A stretch of DNA of 30,450 nucleotides from CAZDXJ01 sp964509475 (lineage in GTDB: Bacteria; Pseudomonadota; Gammaproteobacteria; Methylococcales; Methylomonadaceae): contig CAZDXJ010000027.1 of assembly GCA_964509475.1 (NCBI GenBank), positions 1 through 30,450 on the forward strand, in the 5' to 3' direction. Below are positions 24,563-30,450 of the stretch, piece by piece. Both the position numbers and the translations under genes were made by a program. The notes beneath the pieces are model-generated. The model was not told where the DNA came from. It worked only from the letters and a program-made list of their open reading frames with translations, and did not search any database. Positions within the stretch are counted from its first letter, which is position 1; every line of letters begins with the position of its first letter.

Positions 24563-24771
24563 CTGTTTATTTGCTGAACAGTTAGCATAATTCTTGTTTT
24601 CTCACTTATCCCGCTATCGGCCTGTCTTGAAAATCAAATAATTATACTGCACGCGGCCATGTTTGCGGATTTTGAATATCAAGGATAAGCTTGCCCGGCA
24701 CCCTGTTTACAGAAAAGGTTTTCATAACGCGATACCTGAAAAACAGAGTGCCGGGCTTGCGCTCAAAATCA

Positions 24772-24912
24772 ATCCGCTACGCTTGATCAACCCTGAGCGG
24801 TATTCGGTTCTATCCTGCCTCTGTTGCAGGGCGGAACAAGCGCTGCGGTTCTGCCTTCGGCAACCAAACGCCGTTCCCTATCCCTGGCCGATCCGCTGCG
24901 CTTGATCGACCC
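24772..24912 (+). repeat. Pair of 22-bp direct repeats
   Basis: The 22-bp segment at 24772-24793 recurs at 24891-24912 with two changes (shared core CGCTTGATC). Both copies sit in a gene-free stretch. Confidence 0.6.
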
Positions 24913-24950
24913 GACGCTGTGTCCTGGCTTTTTAGGGCGGTTCCGGCAAA

Positions 24951-25056
24951 CCTGTCGGCAACAGGCAGGCGTTTCGTCTCAATGGTTGCTTCATTTTCCG
25001 CATTCGTAACCGCGTAGAGTATAGCTATGGGGGGGGTAGGTGCGGATTTATCCGCA
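24951..25056 (+). repeat. Dispersed repeat mosaic: modules B, D and C
   Basis: In order: module B (24951-24972, with CAACAGGCAGGCGT), module D (24976-25021, including TTCATTTTCCGCAT and AGAGTATA) and module C (25036-25056, identical to 14416-14436). The order differs from that at 14.3-14.5 kb, so modules appear to shuffle. Confidence 0.7.
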
Positions 25057-25214
25057 CCGTGCGGGTTTTGTTGTATAAGTCAAAAAAGCATCTAAAAATC
25101 ATAACTTATGCTTCGCGTAATAGCAGTGCTGCTCCAAAACCACCCAATATAGAGACGAATTCCCATGTCATGCTGTAGGCCGGAACAAGCACACCTGCCG
25201 AGCAACAGACAGTT

Positions 25215-25258
25215 TCCGATGGCCGAATCATTATCCGTGACCGTGCAGAGTATACCTT
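25215..25258 (+). repeat. Dispersed repeat module D, shortened copy
   Basis: TCCGATGGCCG to GCAGAGTATACC resembles 14484-14532 but lacks six central bases. Confidence 0.65.
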
Positions 25259-25269
25259 GAAAAATTGGG

Positions 25270-25299
25270 CTGACAAATAATGTGAAACTCTTGTAAAAT
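25270..25299 (+). promoter_or_regulatory. Candidate sigma-70 promoter for the Bax-inhibitor gene
   Basis: A -35-like CTGACA (25270-25275) and a -10-like TAAAAT (25294-25299) are separated by 18 bp, about 50 bp before the start codon. Confidence 0.5.
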
Positions 25300-25349
25300 C
25301 AGGCGGTCTTATTTTTCGTATCTTAACAATATCTGAGGAAAAACAAACC

Positions 25350-26018
25350 ATGAGACTTAATACAGCGGTATCTCGTCCCCAGGCGAGTATTTTAGCAACC
25401 AACAAAATGTTACGAAACACTTATATGTTGTTATCGATGACATTATTGTTCAGCGCGATGACAGCCGGCGCGGCAATGGCGTTGAATCTGCCACACCCCG
25501 GTATGATCGTCACAATGATTGGCTATTTCGGTTTATTGTTTCTGACTTCGAAATTCAGTAACAGTGGCTTGGGTCTGGTTTTCGTTTTTGCCTTGACCGG
25601 CTTTATGGGGTTGACCCTGGGACCGATTCTGAATATGTATATCGGTGCATTCAGCAATGGCCATGAACTGGTTTTGACCGCACTGGGCGGTACCGGTGTG
25701 ATTTTCCTGGGATTATCCGGTTACGCCTTGACGACACGCAAGGATTTCAGCTTTATGGGCGGTTTCCTGATGGTCGGCATTTTGGTTGCGTTTCTGGCAG
25801 GAATCGGCGCCGCGGTATTTTCTATTCCAGCCTTGTCGCTGGCGGTATCAGCGATGTTTATCCTGTTGATGTCGGCCATGATTTTGTATCAAACCAGCGC
25901 TATTATTCATGGCGGTGAAACCAATTATATTCTGGCGACTGTCTCGCTTTATGTTTCGATTTACAATTTGTTCCTGAGCCTGTTGCAAATCCTGGCCGCT
26001 TTCAGTGGCGACGACTAA
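25350..26018 (+). CDS. Bax inhibitor-1/YccA family membrane protein
   Basis: The 222-residue protein has seven hydrophobic segments and family features including MTAGAAMALNLPHPGM at helix 1, GFMGLTLGPILNMYI in helix 3, LGLSGYALTTRKDFSFMGGFL and, near the end, VSLYVSIYNLFLSLLQILAAFSGDD, which matches the LYLDFINLFLxLLxL pattern of the family. YccA is a FtsH modulator in E. coli. TGAGGA lies about 9 bp before the ATG. The gene stands alone, with its own promoter and terminator. Confidence 0.92.
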   Translation: MRLNTAVSRPQASILATNKMLRNTYMLLSMTLLFSAMTAGAAMALNLPHPGMIVTMIGYFGLLFLTSKFSNSGLGLVFVFALTGFMGLTLGPILNMYIGAFSNGHELVLTALGGTGVIFLGLSGYALTTRKDFSFMGGFLMVGILVAFLAGIGAAVFSIPALSLAVSAMFILLMSAMILYQTSAIIHGGETNYILATVSLYVSIYNLFLSLLQILAAFSGDD

Positions 26019-26047
26019 ACAAAACGGATCAATCGCTCCCCTTCTTC

Positions 26048-26072
26048 AGCCCGGTTCAACCGGGCTTTTTTA
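26048..26072 (+). terminator. Rho-independent terminator after the Bax-inhibitor gene
   Basis: GCCCGGTT and AACCGGGC form an 8-bp stem with a very small loop, followed by a run of six T's, 30 bp after the stop. Confidence 0.9.
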
Positions 26073-26075
26073 TTT

Positions 26076-26214
26076 AGAAACTGTTTGGAACATCCTCCAA
26101 AGATCAGGAACAATATGATGTACACAAATGGAATTGCAGACTTGCGATAACACTTATCGAGCCATCATTCCGCCATGGACTGGCGGCATCCAGTGACATG
26201 GATGTAAAGTACGT
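26076..26214. mobile_element. Truncated copy of the MITE-like element
   Basis: AGAAACTGTTTGGAACATCC at its left end matches 22445-22464 with one difference, and CATTCCGCCATGGACTGGCG with ATCCAGTGACA (near 26167-26198) matches the reverse complement of the palindromic block near 22570-22603. No right terminal repeat is seen before the MEKHLA gene end at 26215. Confidence 0.55.
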
Positions 26215-26727
26215 TTAATGTAAGAACTCCCATTCATTAAAACAGGCCGCCTGCCCTTGATATTGACCGCCCTGATCAAAAAGATTCCATACTACGGCAT
26301 TACGAATCAAAAACCGCCGCCCTGTCCGGGAAATGCGCACCCCCTGATAATTGTCGATAAAACCTTTTTCACTGACTTGCGCCAGCAAACGCTCACGCTC
26401 TTTGCGATTGACCGGCTCCGCCGACAAGCGTGAAGGCATTTTGACAAGTTGCGGCCAATTCAGCTCAAACAATTCCAATGCGGTTTTATTGGCATAATTA
26501 AACAAGGGATCGGGATCGGTATTATGCGAAAGCAAGGCAAATGGCGCATGGAATAATTGTTCAGCCAGCGATTTTCCGAATTGAGGATTGGCAGGTAGAG
26601 ATTTGGCCAATAAGGTTTGGTAATTTTGCACCAACAAGGCAATATGTCCGCCAAGCCAGGCATTTGCAGGCCCGGGTAGCGGAGGTGATTGTTGAGAAAA
26701 TGCTGATAGCGAACGCGTAACGGTCAT
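26215..26727 (-). CDS. MEKHLA domain-containing protein
   Basis: The 170-residue protein matches the MEKHLA family, a PAS-like domain first noticed at the C-terminus of plant HD-ZIP III factors and found alone in many bacteria. Visible marks are FHAPFALLSHNTDPDPLFNYANKTALELFELNWPQLVKMPSRLSAEPVNRKERERLL, then GYQGVRISRTGRRFLIRNAVVWNLFD. No catalytic or ligand residues are known to me. Its ATG overlaps the slipin stop (ATGA), so it is coupled to nfeD-slipin, which is not a usual partnership. Confidence 0.85.
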   Translation of the reverse strand: MTVTRSLSAFSQQSPPLPGPANAWLGGHIALLVQNYQTLLAKSLPANPQFGKSLAEQLFHAPFALLSHNTDPDPLFNYANKTALELFELNWPQLVKMPSRLSAEPVNRKERERLLAQVSEKGFIDNYQGVRISRTGRRFLIRNAVVWNLFDQGGQYQGQAACFNEWEFLH

Positions 26728-27467
26728 GATTTCAATGTATTGATAATATCAACAGGAATTGGGAAAACGATGGTCGAGGAATTTTCATCGGCAATTTCAG
26801 TCAGTGTTTGCAGATAACGCAATTGTATCGCCTGTGGCTGTTTGGCCAAAATTCTGGCTGCCTCCAGCAATTTTTCCGAGGCTTGCAATTCACCCAAGGC
26901 ATGGATTACCTTGGCTCGGCGGGTACGTTCCGCCTCGGCCTGCTGGGCAATGGCCCGAATCATGCTTTCATCCAAATCCACATGTTTGATTTCAACATTG
27001 GAAACCTTGATGCCCCAGGCATCGGTTTGTTGATCCAGAATATTCTGAATGTCAACGTTTAACTTGTCCCGTTCCGACAGCATTTCATCCAGTTCGTGTT
27101 GTCCCAGTACCGAACGCAAGGTCGTTTGGGCAAGCTGACTGGTCGCATCAAAAAAATTCTCAACCTGAATAATGGCCTTGTCCGGTTCAATAACACGAAA
27201 ATAAACCACGGCATTGACCTTGACCGAAACATTGTCTTTGGAAATGACATCCTGGGTTGGCACATCCATAACAATGGTACGTAAATCAACGCGCACCATT
27301 TGCTGAATTAATGGGATGACAATAATGAATCCAGGGCCTTTGACATCATAAAACCGCCCCAGCATGAAAATAACACCACGTTCATATTCGCGCAGAACCT
27401 TGAACGCACTGATTAACAGCAATAACAACATACTGCCAAAGATATAGAAAAAATAACCTAACATCAC
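26724..27467 (-). CDS. Slipin (stomatin-like SPFH protein)
   Basis: The 247-residue protein has an N-terminal membrane helix (about 3-22) and an SPFH domain (REYERGVIFMLGRFYDVKGPGFIIVIPLIQQMVRVDLRT, DNVSVKVNAVVYFRV). A C-terminal coiled coil follows (AIAQQAEAERTRRAKVIHALGELQASEKLLEAARI), used for ring assembly. Members partner with NfeD-type proteases; the adjacency (ATGA overlap with nfeD) is the classical arrangement. Confidence 0.93.
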   Translation of the reverse strand: MMLGYFFYIFGSMLLLLLISAFKVLREYERGVIFMLGRFYDVKGPGFIIVIPLIQQMVRVDLRTIVMDVPTQDVISKDNVSVKVNAVVYFRVIEPDKAIIQVENFFDATSQLAQTTLRSVLGQHELDEMLSERDKLNVDIQNILDQQTDAWGIKVSNVEIKHVDLDESMIRAIAQQAEAERTRRAKVIHALGELQASEKLLEAARILAKQPQAIQLRYLQTLTEIADENSSTIVFPIPVDIINTLKS

Positions 27468-28837
27468 TCCTGCTCCTTTTTCGTCAAAGGGGAAACCAAC
27501 AAAGTCAAACCATCCAGACCGTCAACCCGAACCTTATCGTTTTTGCGCAAAGCCTGTTTCGACAGGGCCTGCCAATTTTCGCTATGCACGCGAACCCTAC
27601 CGACAGTTTTAAAATCATCCAATACAACGCCGTGTTGACCTATCATCTCTTCCTTGCCCGTTACCACGGGTTTATATCTTGATTTCACCAACAGCCCCAA
27701 AGCCAAAATAAAAAAAGCGGCACTGGCCAGCGCAAAACCGCCAATCAAGCCCTTATTTATCCCGAAACCGGGCACATCGGTATCGATCAAAATAACCGAT
27801 CCAATCACAAAAGCGATAATTCCACCGACTCCCAATGCACCGAAACTGGGTATGAACGCTTCCGTGACCATGAGCGCAATCCCCAGAATAATCAGTGCCA
27901 TGCCCGCATAATTGACCGGCAATACCTGAAAGGCGTACAAGGCCAGCAACAAGCAAATACCTCCTGTAATTCCCGGCAGAACCGTTCCAGGATTGGAAAA
28001 TTCGAATATCAACCCATAAGCCCCGATCAACAACAGGATATAAGCAACATTGGGATTGGCGATCACCGATAACAGTTCACTGCGCCAATCCGGTTTTATT
28101 ATCTGCACGGGCGCGTCACGAGTTTGCAAGACAATTTCCTGATCGAAGATGTGCAATTTCCATCCATGCAGTTGTTCCAGTAAATCCTTTTCATCAACCG
28201 CTATCAGATCGATTACTTGCAATTTCAAGGCTTCCTGTGCCGGTAAGCTGGCTGCCTCACGGACTGCTTTTTCCGCCCAATCGGCATTACGGCCGCGCAT
28301 TGTAGCCAGACCGCGAATGTAAGCAACCGCATCGTTGATCATTTTATGGGCCATCGGATTGTTACTAATGTCTTTTCCCCGCCTTTGCCTCTTTTCGTTA
28401 TCCTTCTCACTATCCGGCATGGGCGTTGAACCAAGTAATTGCACTGGAGTTGCCGCACCAAGATTGGTCGCTGGTGCCATCGCCGCAATATGACTGGCAT
28501 AGACAATATAAGTCCCGGCACTGGCGGCACGCGCCCCGCTAGGGGCAACATAACTGATCACAGGAATTGGCGAGGCGATAATTTTTTTGATGATATGACG
28601 CATCGAAATATCCAGGCCACCGGGGGTATCAATACGCAGTAAAACGCATTCAGCTCCACGCTCAGCCGCCAAATCGAGGTTACGGCTAATATAATCGGCT
28701 GTTGCCGGTCCAATCGGACCCGATATTTCAAGTTGGATAACGGGGGTTGCATAAGCGGATTGCTTTTGCGCTGCCAACAGGAATTGTGCAAATGCAAGTG
28801 ACAACAGCAAAAGTCCAATCTGTCTTATAAACCACAT
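27464..28837 (-). CDS. NfeD family membrane serine protease
   Basis: The 457-residue long-form NfeD has a signal peptide (about 1-23), a ClpP-like protease domain with IDTPGGL (oxyanion region) and SGARAASAGTYI (nucleophile Ser) and a downstream AEKAV lysine region, four to five membrane segments (about 255-380) and a C-terminal OB-fold domain (EEMIGQHGVVLDDFKTVGRVRVHSENW). Its substrate is thought to be stomatin C-termini in related archaeal systems. It leads a three-gene operon with overlapping starts. Confidence 0.93.
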   Translation of the reverse strand: MWFIRQIGLLLLSLAFAQFLLAAQKQSAYATPVIQLEISGPIGPATADYISRNLDLAAERGAECVLLRIDTPGGLDISMRHIIKKIIASPIPVISYVAPSGARAASAGTYIVYASHIAAMAPATNLGAATPVQLLGSTPMPDSEKDNEKRQRRGKDISNNPMAHKMINDAVAYIRGLATMRGRNADWAEKAVREAASLPAQEALKLQVIDLIAVDEKDLLEQLHGWKLHIFDQEIVLQTRDAPVQIIKPDWRSELLSVIANPNVAYILLLIGAYGLIFEFSNPGTVLPGITGGICLLLALYAFQVLPVNYAGMALIILGIALMVTEAFIPSFGALGVGGIIAFVIGSVILIDTDVPGFGINKGLIGGFALASAAFFILALGLLVKSRYKPVVTGKEEMIGQHGVVLDDFKTVGRVRVHSENWQALSKQALRKNDKVRVDGLDGLTLLVSPLTKKEQE

Positions 28838-29006
28838 GTTGCATCACCCACTATAAAAACAGCGATGATTGCAGTTTACGCTTTCACAATCAAGCCGGCA
28901 ACAAAAACCACCGCAAAAAGGCTATTCCTGTCAAACTGCTTTATTAATCAACCAGAAGTACTTAAAATCAATACTCACAATTAAAGGTTAAAGAGTAACA
29001 ATAACA

Positions 29007-30413
29007 ATGACAAACTCGAATGAATACGATGTGATCATACTAGGATCAGGACCGGCTGGACTGTCCGTTGCTTCTGAATTGTCAAAAGAATTAAAGGTAT
29101 TGCTGATTGACAAGAAGCAAACACTTGAGGAGACTCATAAAAGCTGGTTGATTCCCGATATGGCGATTTCAATCGGTCAGGCGGAAGATATTCTGCCTTT
29201 CATGAAAAATGGCGTACAACGGTTTTTGGCGGATACCTATCAAAGTACTGATGTCCAGTGGCAGGCACACTTAAAATATCATTTTGCCAAAGAACATGAG
29301 CTGCTGTCTTATTGGGGCGGTTTGGTTCAACAAAATGGTTCCGATGTATTGCTGAATTGCTGGTATCAAGATTCCTTTATTACCCAACAAGGCGTTGTTA
29401 TCAGCACATCCAAAGGTGATTTCAAGGCTAAATTGCTCATTGATGCCTCGGGCGGTCATTCACCCATCCGTTGCAAATATGCGCTGACCGAAGATTGGTA
29501 TTGGTGGTCGGTCAGTGGTGCCATTGTCGAATTTCCGGACGGGCTTCCAGAAGGTATGCAAGTTGGCGATTATCAGCTTTGGCAGACATTCCGTGATACC
29601 AATATCAATCCGGACGAATCGTTAAGTCACGGCCGGCCGGTATGGGAATATGAGGTTCTGGATGAAAAATCCGCATTTGTGTTTATTTTTTATCTCGGGA
29701 AATACCGTGTTCCCCGCGAAGACATGCACAAAGTCTTTACCCATGTGTTGCGCCAGGAAGAATCGACATCGGATTTTCACAATACCCGGGTTACCGAATT
29801 GAAATACGGCTGGTATCCATCCGGCGGCCCTCATTCCCAGCAGCTTACAGGTGATCGGGTCGCTTTCATTGGATCGGCCGGTTGCTGGACCTCACCGTGT
29901 GGTTGGGGGGTCTCGTTCATCGTCGCCAATTACAAACCTTATGCGCGTCGTCTCATCGATGCTGTCAAAAAAGATGAGTTGACTCAAAAACATCTGAATC
30001 AAATGATTCATTTATCGACACGGGCGAAATATCAGGTATTACTTGATCAGATTGCCACCCATTTTCTTTCTTTTGCCAGCGCATCACAATTGAATGAATT
30101 TATCAAATTATTTGATCCCAACGGCCCTATTGGTGAGGCGGGTCCGTTGATGTGCGAAAAATTATTCACTCTGACAATTACCGAAAGCGAAGCGATTCAT
30201 CTGCTGAAAGCCGTTATCAAAGGTATTGGCGGCAAGGAATTGGCGAAAAACATACCGCGCGAGGATTATCTGTTACTCGTTGAGTTATTGGAGGACAGTG
30301 TTGAAGTCAGTGTAGTTGATGCTTTGAACAAAGGTCTCAAGCACATCCGGAAAAACAAACGGGTATTTGATGAACAATCCGGTTTTGCGATGATGAATGG
30401 CTTTGTTGCATAA
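29007..30413 (+). CDS. FAD-dependent oxidoreductase, geranylgeranyl reductase/lycopene cyclase superfamily
   Basis: The 468-residue protein has an N-terminal dinucleotide-binding motif (VIILGSGPAGLSVASEL, residues 9-25), a middle motif LLIDASGGHSP near 147-157 and the second FAD-contacting motif VAFIGSAGCWTSPCGWGVSFIVAN near 286-310, the order expected for this superfamily. The C-terminal 120 residues form a helical extension. I cannot assign the substrate: a cyclase or reductase on an isoprenoid is possible, as is an unrelated flavin hydroxylase. It stands alone here, with about 170 bp of non-coding DNA upstream. Confidence 0.75.
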   Translation: MTNSNEYDVIILGSGPAGLSVASELSKELKVLLIDKKQTLEETHKSWLIPDMAISIGQAEDILPFMKNGVQRFLADTYQSTDVQWQAHLKYHFAKEHELLSYWGGLVQQNGSDVLLNCWYQDSFITQQGVVISTSKGDFKAKLLIDASGGHSPIRCKYALTEDWYWWSVSGAIVEFPDGLPEGMQVGDYQLWQTFRDTNINPDESLSHGRPVWEYEVLDEKSAFVFIFYLGKYRVPREDMHKVFTHVLRQEESTSDFHNTRVTELKYGWYPSGGPHSQQLTGDRVAFIGSAGCWTSPCGWGVSFIVANYKPYARRLIDAVKKDELTQKHLNQMIHLSTRAKYQVLLDQIATHFLSFASASQLNEFIKLFDPNGPIGEAGPLMCEKLFTLTITESEAIHLLKAVIKGIGGKELAKNIPREDYLLLVELLEDSVEVSVVDALNKGLKHIRKNKRVFDEQSGFAMMNGFVA

Positions 30414-30450
30414 ACCAACAGAATCCCCATATTTCAGAGTATGAAGAGTA

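Larger units (their letters stand above)
24417..25349. other. 933-bp gene-free region of mixed repeats
   Basis: Between the divergent haemoglobin and Bax-inhibitor genes I see no credible gene. The interval holds an inverted repeat (24456-24562), part of module B's flank (24648-24659), two direct repeats (24772-24793 and 24891-24912), and copies of modules B, C and D. The promoter of the Bax-inhibitor gene is near its right end. Confidence 0.75.

Noticed and set aside
24663..25009. Two open frames of 80 and 61 codons
   Set aside because: They are low-complexity translations of the direct repeats (both read as PLRLI-like) without a ribosome binding site.

Overview
The window looks like chromosome from a gammaproteobacterium of moderate GC content. 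The strongest pointers are a clear RpoS directly behind an NlpD-type lipoprotein, an oligoribonuclease/RsgA neighbourhood, a CsiV homologue, and gene content (glycolate oxidase subunits, group II truncated haemoglobin, tungstate-type uptake, alginate-export-family porin) that would fit a Methylococcales-like methanotroph. That last placement is inference from gene style; no diagnostic methane-oxidation gene lies here. There are no rRNA, tRNA, CRISPR, phage or transposase genes.

Layout. 1-264: 5' part of an MlaE-type permease gene running off the left edge. 506-3246: a DUF455 ferritin-like gene, divergent from a VanZ - GNAT - carbon-nitrogen hydrolase operon whose last two genes are both broken by frameshifts. 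3240-5535: J-domain protein - nlpD - rpoS on the minus strand. 5641-7418: mobB-moeA, for molybdenum/tungsten cofactor. 7623-10154: serS followed without a gap by an ICMT-type membrane methyltransferase. 10276-11297: a tandem CrcB fluoride channel coupled to a DUF190 protein. 11379-14176: orn, divergent from a membrane M48 protease and rsgA. 14651-19560: an alginate-export-family porin divergent from tungstate-type ABC transporter genes tupB-tupC-tupA and a regulator that joins a ModE-like HTH to a periplasmic-binding-protein fold. 19588-22421: csiV-glcE-glcF. 22807-24416: truncated haemoglobin - YgjP-type metalloprotein - thioredoxin-like protein. 25350-26018: Bax-inhibitor-1 family membrane protein with its own promoter and terminator. 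26215-28837: nfeD - slipin - MEKHLA-domain gene, each overlapping the next by ATGA. 29007-30413: an FAD oxidoreductase of the geranylgeranyl reductase/lycopene cyclase type.

The gaps between genes carry a mosaic of short dispersed repeats: an identical 39-bp hairpin at 7508 and 14326, further shared modules near 405, 14.3-14.5 kb and 24.6-25.3 kb, and a 341-bp MITE-like element at 22440-22780 with a truncated relative at 26076.

Two themes stand out. First, molybdenum/tungsten handling (mobB, moeA, tupBCA, a dedicated regulator and a divergently transcribed porin) makes up a good part of the window. Second, the CrcB protein appears to be a seven-helix tandem in which one helix serves as both the last helix of repeat 1 and the first of repeat 2, which would build an antiparallel fluoride channel into a single chain. 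I regard that as the most novel structural observation. The paired decay of the GNAT and hydrolase genes is the clearest sign of recent loss of function.
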